Under the pieces are notes generated by a model that was given only the letters and a program-made list of their open reading frames with translations, was not told the origin of the DNA and ran no database searches. A stretch of 64,000 bases of DNA from Alicyclobacillus_A sp963788285. GTDB lineage: Bacteria > Bacillota > Bacilli > Alicyclobacillales > Alicyclobacillaceae. Within the stretch, counting starts at the first letter, position 1; the number at the start of each line of letters is the position of its first letter. Below are positions 46,501-56,000 of this stretch, piece by piece. Both the position numbers and the translations under genes were made by a program. The stretch spans positions 186,001 to 250,000 of the forward strand of contig CAWBGB010000008.1 of the NCBI GenBank assembly GCA_963788285.1, in the 5' to 3' direction.

Positions 46501-46922
46501 TTAATCAAAAAACTGCAAGTGAGTTTTAGTTTCTCTGTAGTAATCAAGGCGATCTTTCAATGTCCCTGTGTGAAATTCGAATTTGTGGCCATCAGGGTCG
46601 GTAAAATAGACAGACTTCTTGTCTCGCTGATCACGTACACGTCCAGGCAGGATATTGACCCTAATTTCTTTAGTCTGTCTACAGCTGAATCAAATTCCTC
46701 GGACTTTACGGAAAAAGCAATGTGCGTATATGACTTATGAATCTCGTTTCTCGGAATGTCCTCTTCTACGTTTAACGCCAACCACAGTCCATTCAAGTCA
46801 AAATAGGCTAACTTCCTTCCTCGGACTAATAATTTCGCTCCAAAGACCTTTTGATAGAACTCAATAGACCTCTCAAGATTCGAGACAGAAAACAGCAAAT
46901 GATTGATGCCGCCAATTTCCAT
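46501..46922 (-). pseudogene. fosB: FosB-type metallothiol transferase, single frameshift
   Basis: The start is ATG 46922 with a GAGGTGG site: MEIGGINHLLFSVSNLERSI then EFYQKVFGAKLLV and KSYTHIAFSVKSEEF, matching FosB, which adds bacillithiol or cysteine to fosfomycin. After LKKLG one base is missing near 46634; the next frame continues NILPGRVRDQRDKKSVYFTD, HKFEFHTGTLKDRLDYY and ends at 46501. The metal ligands (His, His, Glu) would all be present in the corrected protein. It may be a recent mutation or a sequencing error. Confidence 0.88.
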
Positions 46923-46954
46923 GTTCGCCACCTCATTCCCACCTTATGGGCCTG

Positions 46955-48394
46955 TTACGTTAAACTCGTTTTATTTTGAGTTCTTGAGCGAGTTGAAGAC
47001 ACGATTGCACCAACAATACAGATGCATGCAGCAGCCCAAAATACAGTGTGCAATGCGTTCATAAAGGCATTTACATCTGTAGTCCCTTGCCCTAACGATT
47101 CTACCTTACCGGTTAATGCATGAATTCTGTATGAAAATAACGAAACTGACAGTGATGTACCGAAAATCATTCCGACATTTCGTGTGAGGGCATTTAATCC
47201 TCCGACCACTCCCACCTTACTCCTCGGAACTGCACCCATTACACTAGAGTTATTTGGGGACTGAAACATCCCTTGGCCAATACCAAAGATAACTAAGTGA
47301 GCAGCTACCAACCACGGACTTACTGTAACGGAGAGCAGGTTCAGCAGTATGAAACCAAGTGCATTCACACTGAGTCCCCCTGTTGTCAGAACGTATGGTC
47401 CGATTTTGTCGGATAACCACCCTGAAAATGGTGCCACTATGGCCATAGCTGCCGGATATGCCGCTAGCACACAGCCAGCCGTTGAAGGAGATGTTTTGAG
47501 AACATTTTCTAGATAGAACGGCATCAGTACGTTCGTGCAGAACAAGGAAATGAACGACAAAAACGAAGCAATGCTCCCCGTTGTAAACGCTCGTATTCGA
47601 TACAAGGAGAAATCGATCATTGGAAACTTGGCAAAGCGCTCACGAATACAGAATGAAATAAGCCCTACGATTGCAATTCCAAATCCTACAGTTGTTTCCG
47701 CCGATGACCATCCCCATGTGTCTGCGTTCGATAATGTATAAAGGAACATTACGATTCCAATGACAAACAATATTGATCCCAGGTAGTCAAATGGTTCAAT
47801 TGCTGTTTTAGTGTTCTTTTTCGACAAAATGTACAGACCTGCAATAAATCCAATAATCCCGATGGGAACATTCACCCAAAAAATTGACGACCAACCAAAT
47901 GCACTGATTAATAACCCGCCTATGGATGGACCGGCCAATGAACCAAGAGATACCATTGTCCCCGTAATCCCGAGTGCTCTACCTCGTTCTGTGGGGGCAA
48001 ATGTTGTTGCCACAATTCCCTGACTGTTTGCCATAAGGCAAGAAGCACCGATTGCTTGAACAACGCGCATTGAAATTAACATTGCGATTGAGTGAGATAC
48101 AGCGCACATTGCTGATCCACACGCAAATATGAGGAATCCAATGTTATAAAGAAGCCCTCGTCCAAACATATCTGAAAGCTTCCCGATAGCAGGTAACATA
48201 GCACAAATCGTTAGTAAGTAAGCCGTTACGACCCATTGAACCAAATGAAGAGAGATGTGCAGGGTTGAAGATATTGTTGGTAGTCCAACGTTGGCGATAC
48301 TACCGTCAAGAGTAGCCATGAATGTACCTACGGAGACGTTGATGAGTATCAACCATTTATAGTTACTTGATTTTTCTTCAGACACTTCAGCCAT
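46955..48394 (-). CDS. DHA2-type (14-helix) MFS drug efflux transporter
   Basis: A 479-residue proton-driven exporter. Motif A is LSDMFGRGLLYNIG, motif C-like GITGTMVSLGSLAGPSIGG, and the front has NVSVGTFMATLDGSIANVGL, typical of EmrB/QacA relatives. The start is ATG 48394 with AGGCGGATAGGA. It lies just downstream of a MITE and 23 bp upstream of fosB, so the two may share a transcript. The substrate is unknown. Confidence 0.9.
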   Translation of the reverse strand: MAEVSEEKSSNYKWLILINVSVGTFMATLDGSIANVGLPTISSTLHISLHLVQWVVTAYLLTICAMLPAIGKLSDMFGRGLLYNIGFLIFACGSAMCAVSHSIAMLISMRVVQAIGASCLMANSQGIVATTFAPTERGRALGITGTMVSLGSLAGPSIGGLLISAFGWSSIFWVNVPIGIIGFIAGLYILSKKNTKTAIEPFDYLGSILFVIGIVMFLYTLSNADTWGWSSAETTVGFGIAIVGLISFCIRERFAKFPMIDFSLYRIRAFTTGSIASFLSFISLFCTNVLMPFYLENVLKTSPSTAGCVLAAYPAAMAIVAPFSGWLSDKIGPYVLTTGGLSVNALGFILLNLLSVTVSPWLVAAHLVIFGIGQGMFQSPNNSSVMGAVPRSKVGVVGGLNALTRNVGMIFGTSLSVSLFSYRIHALTGKVESLGQGTTDVNAFMNALHTVFWAAACICIVGAIVSSTRSRTQNKTSLT

Positions 48395-48412
48395 TCCTAT
48401 CCGCCTTTACCT

Positions 48413-48531
48413 GAGCCTTTTGCAGAATTATCTCCAACACTCCATGATACGCTATATATAGCGTATAACATTAATCAACAACGCTATATATATGATGAAT
48501 CACGTTGTAAATCGAATTCTGCAAAAGGCTC
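48413..48531. mobile_element. 119-bp MITE, copy 2
   Basis: Same ends and length as the copy at 22511, in opposite orientation, differing at a few positions. ACCT flanks both ends (48409-48412, 48532-48535), shorter than the 6 bp seen at copy 1. It lies 18 bp upstream of the efflux gene start and so separates it from any older promoter. Confidence 0.92.
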
Positions 48532-48651
48532 ACCTAAAAGAGTTCTTAATCAACAACTATCAATTATCCCACAAACGGAATCGAGCAGCTAATAATAAAG
48601 GGATGCATTAGCACCTCGTAACCGATTATCAAATAACTTGTCTCATGTGTA

Positions 48652-49037
48652 ACGTACCATTCACCGTAGACACAATTTCATCAACCCGTGTGCTGTCTTT
48701 GCGCGCATTGCACGACGCTGCCAAGCAAGCTGCGGAAAAGGCTCGTTGCTGGAACATTGACGGCGGCTGAACTGACGGGGGGTACGGTACGTTTACCGCA
48801 ACAAACCTCGGAAGCTACGGTGTGGAGTTTTTCACGCCTATTCTCAACCCGCCGCAGATTGGCATATTGGGCGTGGGTCAGGTGGACGAAAAGCTTCTGC
48901 TACGCTCTCGCAGCGTGGTGCAGGCGTTTCGTTTTGCTCCTCGCCTTACGTTTGACCACAGGGCTTTCGACGGCGGCCTCGCGACCCGGTTTCTTCAGAC
49001 CACGCGTTATTTGTCGCAACCACAGTCGTTACTGTGA
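48652..49037 (+). pseudogene. 2-oxoacid dehydrogenase E2 acyltransferase, C-terminal fragment
   Basis: Reads VDTISSTRVLSLRALHDAAK then KQAAEKAR, a disturbed GTLTAAELTGG, then SYGVEFFTPILNPPQIGILG and LTFDHRAFDGG with the catalytic His and Asp. It ends at 49037. Two or more frameshifts are needed, and the lipoyl and E1/E3-binding domains are absent. No E1 or E3 genes are nearby, so this is an orphan remnant. Confidence 0.8.
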
Positions 49038-49808
49038 CAGACGGTATCTATATACTAATCACTTATAAACATCCATATGTTTGCATATTTATATATTCAC
49101 GGTGCCCAGCTCTGCCCCTTCCGGGGGCTTTTTTCCCCGCCTTCATTGCCTTCTGTTCTGCCCCAAACTCGGTAAAAAACTTTTCAAGCGCGTATATGAC
49201 CACACTATTTTTGTAACCTTTATGATACCGTTAAGTGTGTCGTATATTCGCTGTTACCCGTCAAGCGATATGAAAAGAAAATGTGTCAACGTTAGGAGGA
49301 GTGGGGGGAATCGCCGGAAGGCGAAAGGGGGAGCGAAGCGGCTCCCCTGTGCGGTGCCTGTGACGGGTACCCCTTATTATCGACCAGACGACGTATGAAA
49401 CCGCCATAACCTTATGGTCGTGAACTATTGTTTGCTGTTGCTGCCTAACCACCCGAAGCAGATGCTCCAACTCCATTTCGGTAGTATTGGCTTAGCCCTT
49501 TTTGAATCACAGCGATCAGGGCCGGCTTGGATATGGGCCGTGATAAACCCGTTTAATGTAGAAGGCCCGGGACAGTCCGGACCGGGTTCGTGGCAAACCT
49601 TCCATGTTTCTTTGGCTGAGAACGCCGATATCGCAGCCGATACGCTACGTCACAAACTTTCTGTGTCTCCCCAGCCGGGGAAGATGCAATTACGTCGTTG
49701 GAAAGGAGGAACATTTCAAATCCTAGCCTGGTAAACTGAGGAGCGGACATCCCCTCCTCAGTTTACCCCGGACTTCGGACGTGCCGTGAAATACATATAT
49801 AGGCTTGC
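49038..49808. other. Region without a recognised gene; contains a long palindrome
   Basis: Several frames exist, but none has both a ribosome site and recognisable text. GTAAACTGAGGAG and CTCCTCAGTTTAC (49731-49766) form a perfect 13-bp stem around ten bases, a probable terminator or operator. AAAGGAGGA at 49703 precedes no long frame. Confidence 0.45.
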
Positions 49809-50250
49809 TTATTTCTGCGAAGCAACTTCCTTTACAGGAACGACCGGCACTCCGCCAAGCGTGTCCTTGACAGGGCAAACCCGTTCCACGTGATCAATCA
49901 GTTCTTGAATTTGCCTCGGATCGGAAGGGGAATCAATGTCGATCCGATAACGAATCTGCTGAAAACCGGGACGTACGTTCAGATTTTTCTCCATGTATCC
50001 ATCTGGATCGAGATCTCCTTCGACATACACCTTTGACCCTTTAAGTTCTACACCATGGAGTTGTGCAAAACTCGTTACCAGGACATGCAACCGCCAAGGC
50101 CGGCTAACAGAAGCTCGACTGGGTTCGGGGCTTGATCGGTGCCTCCGAGCGCTTGAGGTTCATAATGACGACTTTTTTCCCTCTGATATCAGCGATAGAC
50201 CGGACGCTTTCTCCAGACCAGACAACATCGGCGTTAAACGTTAAGGCTGA
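49809..50250 (-). pseudogene. OsmC/Ohr-family protein, frameshifted
   Basis: Text begins FNADVVWSGESVRSIADIRG then KKVVIM, changes frame at ALGGTDQAPNPVELLLAGLG with GCM, and again to VTSFAQLHGVELKGSKVYVE and EKNLNVRPGFQQIRYRIDI. It ends with VCPVKDTLGG, where OsmC has its second active Cys. The order is that of OsmC peroxide reductases. Two single-base changes would restore it. Confidence 0.75.
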
Positions 50251-50469
50251 CACGCTAATCGCCCCTATTCCACCCTGTTTTATTGTTATCTAATTTATCA
50301 TAAATTTACGATGGTGCACCATGTATTCTGATTATAAGAACAGAGCCTAAATGGATGGATAAGAGTGTGAGCAATCGCTTCTGGCAGGTCCCCTGACTCC
50401 CTATGTGGCGGGATTGCTATATCCCACATTATGCATGTTTATACGGATATGTAGAGTCACGCTTGTGTC
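50251..50469. other. Probable left flank of the IS110 element
   Basis: AT-rich, no gene. An inverted pair GCAATCGC/GCGGGATTGC around 50372-50425 may belong to the element end. The boundary is not resolved. Confidence 0.3.
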
Positions 50470-50728
50470 GCTAAAGCCCCCTTTCGTATTATGAGGTCGC
50501 CAGTTTTTACTGGTTGACCTCTTTCATTATAGAGGTTTTCATTCCGGTAGCCGGGTAGAACGTCAGCCCCCGTGGGTCCATGAACCCGCTCGTTAAACTG
50601 TTCGCCCCCTACTTGTGGAAGCATGTTTGAGGCTGGTTGAGACAACGATCTCGCATCACAAGCGAAGCTATGAACCGCAAGAAGGTCTAGGGGTTACCGG
50701 CGTCATTTGAAGAAAAGGAGATGTAAAC
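50470..50728 (+). ncRNA. Candidate IS110 bridge-type guide RNA leader
   Basis: A ~260-base non-coding stretch directly upstream of the transposase start. It has a strong hairpin GAGGTCGCCAGTTTTTACTG joined to GTTGACCTC (50493-50521) and GGTAGCCGGGTAGAACG-type sequence after it. IS110-group elements carry their guide RNA between the left end and the transposase, so the position fits. No sequence model was applied. Confidence 0.45.
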
Positions 50729-52029
50729 GTGAATCCAGTTATTGGTCTGGATATTGCGAAAGGAGAGATAAAGGTCAAGTGTTTTTAGCTAAAGGCAAGC
50801 CCCACGGTAAAACCTTTCGCGTCGTCCATACACGTAGCGGTCTTGCTCAATTTAATCGCGTCATCAGGGAAGTTGAAGCCTTAGCCGGAGTGCGTCCTAC
50901 GATTATCTTGGAGGCAACAGGACATTACCACGCTCCGGTTATTCAGTTCCTAGATGAACCCAATTACGTGTATATCCTTGTCAATCCATTGATCGCTCAC
51001 CAAGCAAAGAAGTCCAGTCTACGCAAGGTTAAGACCGACCCCATGGATGCCTATCGATTGTGTGAGCTCTTCTACAAGGAGGAATTTGAGCCGTTCAAGA
51101 AGAGAGGTGTGCAACTCCTGAACCTTCGCAGTTTAACGAGACAGCACGATGCAATAACTAAGTTATCCGTCCAGACAAAATTACAGTTCCAGGCACTTCT
51201 GGACCAAGTGTTTCCGGAGTATGAAGGCGTATTCGGAGACCTGTACTCAAAGGTTTCACTGCGCACCTTGCTTGAGTTCCCCACGGCTGAATCGGTGTTG
51301 TCCGTTTCAGAGACGGACTTAGCTGAACGGATTGCATCGCTGTGTAAAAGTCGTTCCAAGGGTTGGGCAAGAGAAAAAGCTCAACAAATCATGATGGCTG
51401 CGTCCCGCAACCCTTTTCGGAACGAGCTTATTCAAAGCCATTTGTTCAGCCTGGAGATGTACATCAAGATACTTCTTCAATACAAAGAGCATCTATCCAA
51501 CCTTGAGAAACAGATAGATGCCCTCGCTAAGGAAATTGAAGAGTATAGGATTATCCAATCTATCCCCGGAGTTGGAGAAAAAATCGCGGCAACGATTATT
51601 TCTGAAATCGGAGAGATAGATCGGTTTAATCACCCGAAAAAACTCGTTGCTTTTGTCGGTGTGGACCCAAGCGTACATTCGTCCGGCAAGTTCACAGCCA
51701 CTATCAACCGAATCACGAAGCGTGGCTCCAGCCGACTACGACATGCGTTATACCAAGCGGTGTCATGCGGTTTAAGAAAATCCGGCTGCAACAAGCTGAA
51801 AGCCTTCTATGCCAAGAAGAAAGACGAAGGAAAGCCTTTCAAGCTCATCATGGTGGCATGCATAAATCGCGCCTTTCAGGCACTGCATGCACCTAACGTT
51901 CAAGTCAAACGGATGTCAAAGATGCAGTCGATAATGAAGTTAATTGGAAAACTGGCGCGGATGCTGGTCGCTATGGCTCGGGAGGGACAACCATTTTCCG
52001 TTAACAGGGCAAAGAACCAGGCAGCATAA
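50729..52029 (+). pseudogene. IS110-family transposase with an early frameshift
   Basis: GTG 50729 after AAGGAGATG begins NPVIGLDIAKGE, carrying the first catalytic Asp, but this frame stops at 50787. The main frame (QVFLAKGKPHGKTFRVVHTR onward, ~420 residues) is offset by one base. It contains LEATGHYHAPVIQF, KTDPMDAYRLCELF, IQSIPGVGEKIAATIISEIG and HSSGKFTATINRITKRGSS. One base change near 50768 would make a complete 430-residue enzyme. Without it the DEDD site is incomplete. Confidence 0.85.
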
Positions 52030-52069
52030 GTGCATATCTTTAAGTCAGACCGCTAGGCACGTACGTTGA

Positions 52070-52440
52070 CGCAGGATTTCACAAAGAAAGCACGGAGTAC
52101 CGAGTTTATTGCGCTTCAGGGCTTGGACCCGTTCCTTAAACTTTAATCGAACTCCACACCTTGGTTAGATAGGACGAAGGAATGTAAGGGCTTAGACCCA
52201 TCGAGATATGGGAGTGTGAATCCCAAGGACATTGTGGAGAGATGCGTGCAGCATATGATGTGTCCTGGAAGATGCTGTGTATTTAGACGCACCTTCTGTT
52301 CCCGCATACGCTCTGCTCGGGTCATCCCTATCCTACTACAGTAACATTGCCGTCTCGAACTCCTACAAGGTGACGAAATCCTGTAAAAATGAGTGAGCAT
52401 TCGTGAGAAAAACCTTACTTCACGAGGGAGCGCAATAAAC
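52070..52440 (+). repeat. IS110-associated 3' flank, copy 2
   Basis: Inverted relative to 37560-38006 and likewise just after an IS110 transposase stop; see that entry for the shared runs. It holds no convincing frame. Confidence 0.75.
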
Positions 52441-52481
52441 TCACAAATGTTTCCTTCTATCCAGTACATCATCTTGTAATG

Positions 52482-52553
52482 AGACCGGGATCATTACCAA
52501 ATGTGTGCGGACGTGTTGGTTGATCCTCGATATTTGGATAATGATCCTGGTCT
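52482..52553 (-). terminator. Long inverted repeat after the slipin gene
   Basis: AGACCGGGATCATTACCAAA (52482) and its near-complement ATTTGGATAATGATCCTGGT (52532) can pair over about 21 bp around 29 bases, just past the slipin stop. A terminator function is inferred from position; on the minus strand no T tract follows. Confidence 0.5.
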
Positions 52554-52564
52554 TTTGCCGTTTC

Positions 52565-53467
52565 TTATTCGGATCGTTCTCCATTGGACGTGTTCACCAA
52601 TTTCTGAGCGTTCACAAGTCCAAGGACGTTTCCGATATTTGTTGCATCCGCCAGTGAACTTGGTACGACGATGAGTGATGCTTTCTCTTTTAGTCCCTCG
52701 TAGAGGATGTTCATCGCGCGAAGTTGCAGAGCAACAGGATTGCTGTTGTACATCTCCGCTGCGGCAAGGAACGACTCGGCAACCTGCTTTTCCGCTTCTC
52801 CGAGGATGGTCCGAGCTGTACGTTCCCTGTCTGCTTGTGCAGCCCGAGACATCGCGTCCTGCAAGTTTCCAGGGATTTTGACATCACGAATTTGCACATT
52901 TTGAATGGTGATACCCCAAGGTTCCGTGCGCTCGTCCATCAGGCTTTTCAACTCCACATCGAGGGTCTCTCGTGTCGACAGGAGGTCTTCAAGGTCCGTT
53001 TTTCCAATGACATCACGGAGAGCCGTTTGCGCTACCCATAATACGGAATCCTCATAATCAGCTACCTCTAAAGCAGCCTTTTTTGCGTCCCAAACCATCC
53101 AAAACAGTACTGCATCGACATTGACTGGGATTGTGTCCTTCGTCAGCGTCTGCTCAGCCGTAAACTGAGTGGTTATGACGCGTTGATCAATGTAACTGGA
53201 TACCGTGTCGATGAAAGGAATTAGCGTAAACATACCCGGACCAGTAAGTGCTTTGAATTTGCCTAGACGGAGAACTACTGCCTTCTCCCATTGGTTCGCC
53301 ACCCTGACGGAAGCCGCCAGCAACCAACCCACAACAGCGATCACAATGGCAGTGCCAATACCGAGTGCCAAGTGACTCTTTGTGATAATCCCGCCCACTA
53401 CCACTGCGACAACAACAAAGATTACGAAGATCAGTTTTTGAATTCCAGATACTCTCCGTTCAACCAC
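52565..53467 (-). CDS. Slipin / SPFH (band 7) membrane protein
   Basis: 300 residues: two hydrophobic segments (about 12-30 and 36-53), then the SPFH domain VANQWEKAVVLRLGKFKALT, KDTIPVNVDAVLFWMVWDAK, IQNVQIRDVKIP and a C-terminal coiled coil with ADRERTARTILGEAEKQVAE. It is the stomatin-like slipin family, which organises membrane microdomains. It starts at GTG 53467 behind GGAGAGGTG and is co-transcribed with gntR (56 bp). No NfeD partner is adjacent. Confidence 0.92.
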   Translation of the reverse strand: MVERRVSGIQKLIFVIFVVVAVVVGGIITKSHLALGIGTAIVIAVVGWLLAASVRVANQWEKAVVLRLGKFKALTGPGMFTLIPFIDTVSSYIDQRVITTQFTAEQTLTKDTIPVNVDAVLFWMVWDAKKAALEVADYEDSVLWVAQTALRDVIGKTDLEDLLSTRETLDVELKSLMDERTEPWGITIQNVQIRDVKIPGNLQDAMSRAAQADRERTARTILGEAEKQVAESFLAAAEMYNSNPVALQLRAMNILYEGLKEKASLIVVPSSLADATNIGNVLGLVNAQKLVNTSNGERSE

Positions 53468-53523
53468 TTTTTATCCACCTCTCCCTGTGGAAGATGAAAC
53501 TAGGTCAATACACGTTCTCGCGA

Positions 53524-53916
53524 CTAGTTCTGTTCGCTGCCGGAGTTCATTAATCGTTGCAGAGCGTTAACCAGTTCCGTTAGCGTAATGCCTTGTGTCT
53601 GAACCATTTCAGCCACGAGTGATGCGACTTTCTCAACCATTTTGGTCCGGCCGTCTGAACCTTCTGTCCATTCATCCGGGCGGCGTACAAAGGTGCCTTT
53701 TCCCTGTTGTGTACGAATGAATCCTTCTCGCTCGACCTCTTGATATACGCGACTTACCGTATTGACATTGATGCTGAGATCAACTGCAAGCTGTCGCACA
53801 GTTGGGAGCTGGTACCCTGGTTCCCATTCACCCTGGATTATCCGTTGAATGATCTGCTGTTTCAGCTGCAAGTACAGAGGAACACCGCTGCTCACATCCA
53901 GCCGCCACTTTGTCAC
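53524..53916 (-). CDS. GntR-family regulator, YtrA type
   Basis: About 130 residues. The winged HTH has PLYLQLKQQIIQRIIQGEWE, GYQLPTVRQLAVDLSINVNT and VSRVYQEVEREGFIRTQQGK. The short C-terminal tail with no large effector domain is the YtrA subgroup. The start may be GTG 53916 or 53925; AAGGAG fits 53916. It is first in an operon with the slipin and probably controls it through the palindrome upstream. Confidence 0.88.
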   Translation of the reverse strand: MTKWRLDVSSGVPLYLQLKQQIIQRIIQGEWEPGYQLPTVRQLAVDLSINVNTVSRVYQEVEREGFIRTQQGKGTFVRRPDEWTEGSDGRTKMVEKVASLVAEMVQTQGITLTELVNALQRLMNSGSEQN

Positions 53917-53944
53917 CCTCCTCACTCCTTAACTAAGGTCATAT

Positions 53945-53956
53945 TGTAATATTACA
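53945..53956. promoter_or_regulatory. Palindromic operator upstream of gntR
   Basis: TGTAATATTACA, a perfect 12-bp palindrome, lies about 30 bp before the gntR start, with a further TAGTGTAG repeat downstream. The placement fits autorepression by the GntR protein, which is inference. Confidence 0.5.
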
Positions 53957-54486
53957 CTATGACAACGTGGTAGTGTAGCGTCAATGAGTTTGAATTTACG
54001 GTTGGCTTCAGGACTACGGTTTGTGTTTAAGATACGAAAAAATTTTGTGGGGAGTAATCAGAACGCCATCGCGCCAATACATGGCAGATCTTGCGCTTCC
54101 ATTCGTGCAATAAAGGTTCGCGAGTCCGCCAATTGGATAAGCCGTTAAAGTGATGGCTCGGTCTGTCACGGTCTAAGCTTCTGTCGCTCCCTCGCACATT
54201 AGGGTTAATCTGCCCGTTAACATTCCTGTAGACGTTAAGAAATAGAGTTTGTACAAATATAAACGCCTCGATACGATGGGGGTGTCCCGGGTCAAAAGCC
54301 CTTAAACCCAGCGTAGAGCAGCGGTACGATGTCAAGACCATAAGGCAACATAATATCTTTTGAATCACTGCTTTTTTGGAGGCGGTGCCGAATTTGGCAA
54401 TGCTCAACTAAGCCCACCCTACCTAGCTTTTAATATTTTTCCTATTGATCTAGGAACTGGTGGCCCTGGTGTCGAGCACGTTTCTG
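53957..54486. other. Mobile element debris between the gntR operon and an IS110 element
   Basis: 54180-54320 resembles in inverted form the sequence upstream of the interrupted IS110 (about 43200-43310), sharing ATTCCTGTAGACGTTAAG-like and AAACGCCTCG-like runs. TCGCTCCCTCGCACATTAGG at 54183 also matches 37590. The rest (53960-54170) shows nothing recognised. Confidence 0.5.
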
Positions 54487-55734
54487 TTATACCTGTTGTC
54501 GGATCACCTCCGGAGTGTAGAGTCGGTTGGTCTTTAGCAGATAGAAGACCACCCGCATCAGTTTCCGGGCTGTAAGCGCAAGGGCACGTCCCTCGGCAAA
54601 TTCTTTCGGCTCCGCTTTCTTCTTGGCGTAGTACTCGGCAAAAACAGGGTCGTGCACCCGGACGCTGTTGGCCGCTTCAACCATGTAGTACTTCAGATAG
54701 CGGTTGCCAGAATGAATAAGTCGAGTTCGGTTTGCTGTGAATTTCCCAGATTGGTTAACGGTCCAAGCGAGCCCGGCGTACTTTGCTGCTTCCGCGTGGC
54801 TCCTGAACTGGCTAACGTCTAGTTCAGCCACAATGCCAGAAGCGAAAATGGGACCGATACCGGGAATGGAATCAAGCGTTTGTGGGATCGTTGCCAAGTG
54901 ATCCTCAATGCCTTTACGCAGCGCCTTGAGTTGCTCTTGTGCCGTTCGAATCATGCGAATGCTGGAAGCCATTGCAAGATTCACCGAGTCCGACATGGAC
55001 TGCGGCAACCGGTACGAAGAGCGAGCGGCCTTCTGCAAAGCCTGAGCGACTACCTTGGGATTGTCGAAGCGATTCTTTCCATGCTCGACAAGGAAGTCAA
55101 TAAGACGCTCAAGGGGCATCTCAGCGAGTTCCTCGACGGATTCGAATTCCTCTATGACGGCCAGCGAAGTGGCAGAGAGCTTGTTTCTACGAAAGGGTCC
55201 AGTGATGGAGTAATCACTGAACTTGAGAAACAGGTTCGTCATGAGGAAATTGCTTTCCCGAGTCAGATCCTGCATCAGATGATAGCGAGCACGTGTCAGG
55301 CGTTGCAGCGCCATAAGCGGTTCGCTCCAGATAAACGGATGCGGGAGAAGGCCTGTCCGAAGTTTGGCTGCGATGAACCAGGCATCCACTCGGTCGTTCT
55401 TGGGGGCGCTCAGATAATGGGACTTCTTAAACTCCCGGATGAGACTGGAATTGAAGACGTACACCTTACGCGGAACGCCGAAGTCCAAGTGACGTTGCAG
55501 ATACATTGCGGCATGAGTTGAGTAACAGCCGGTATGTTCGAGACCGAAAAGAATCTCTTCAGACTGGAGCTGCTGAGCCAACTTAGTAATGCGATCCTGA
55601 AACTCCAGAATGCCGGGACGATTGTTGGTAACAGTGAATCGGCTCACAGGTCGTTTCTCATCGTGCCTCGTTAAACAGCAAACCACGTTGGACTCGCTGC
55701 CTACATCAATTCCGACAAACAATGGAGAGGACAT
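54487..55734 (-). CDS. IS110-family transposase, intact
   Basis: A 415-residue DEDD recombinase. The catalytic residues are visible as Asp in FVGIDVGSESNVV, Glu in FGLEHTGCYSTHA and Asp pair in APKNDRVDAWFIA. The C-terminal Tnp20 domain has LDSIPGIGPIFASGIVAELD and the serine-bearing NQSGKFTANRTRLIHSGNRY. The start is ATG 55734 behind AAGGAGGTGAT, a nearly perfect ribosome site. It is of a different lineage from the other two IS110 copies. It may be active. Confidence 0.95.
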   Translation of the reverse strand: MSSPLFVGIDVGSESNVVCCLTRHDEKRPVSRFTVTNNRPGILEFQDRITKLAQQLQSEEILFGLEHTGCYSTHAAMYLQRHLDFGVPRKVYVFNSSLIREFKKSHYLSAPKNDRVDAWFIAAKLRTGLLPHPFIWSEPLMALQRLTRARYHLMQDLTRESNFLMTNLFLKFSDYSITGPFRRNKLSATSLAVIEEFESVEELAEMPLERLIDFLVEHGKNRFDNPKVVAQALQKAARSSYRLPQSMSDSVNLAMASSIRMIRTAQEQLKALRKGIEDHLATIPQTLDSIPGIGPIFASGIVAELDVSQFRSHAEAAKYAGLAWTVNQSGKFTANRTRLIHSGNRYLKYYMVEAANSVRVHDPVFAEYYAKKKAEPKEFAEGRALALTARKLMRVVFYLLKTNRLYTPEVIRQQV

Positions 55735-55744
55735 GTAAAATCAC

Positions 55745-56000
55745 CTCCTTTGGTTGGAATGCAGATGTCTATGGCCTTGGGATGACCCTGGGAAACCCAT
55801 GAACGACAGCCTTGCGAGCTATTGGAATACACCGGGCGTCATCGGTGCACGAGCCTCCCTCTGCTGGCAGGAGGGATGACTGACCGGGAAACAGTCAGCG
55901 TGTAGGTCTATTCCATGGGGCCAGGGGAACACTCTACGCTCGGAAGACACCCTATAACGAGGGGCAACGGGAGGCATTGGAACATTCCCTTGGTAAACAC
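55745..56000 (-). ncRNA. Candidate IS110 bridge-type guide RNA leader
   Basis: The ~250 bases upstream of the intact transposase hold several pairings: CCCTC-TGCTGGCAG-GAGGG (55856-55875), GACTG-ACCGGGAAA-CAGTC (55878-55896) and a long-range GGAATA/TATTCC (55824-55829 with 55909-55914). Position and structure fit the guide RNA of IS110-group elements. No covariance model was applied. Confidence 0.5.

Noticed and set aside
49414..49734. 106-codon frame ending at a strong palindrome
   Set aside because: No ribosome site, no recognisable domain; the palindrome alone does not make it a gene. Left as unassigned.
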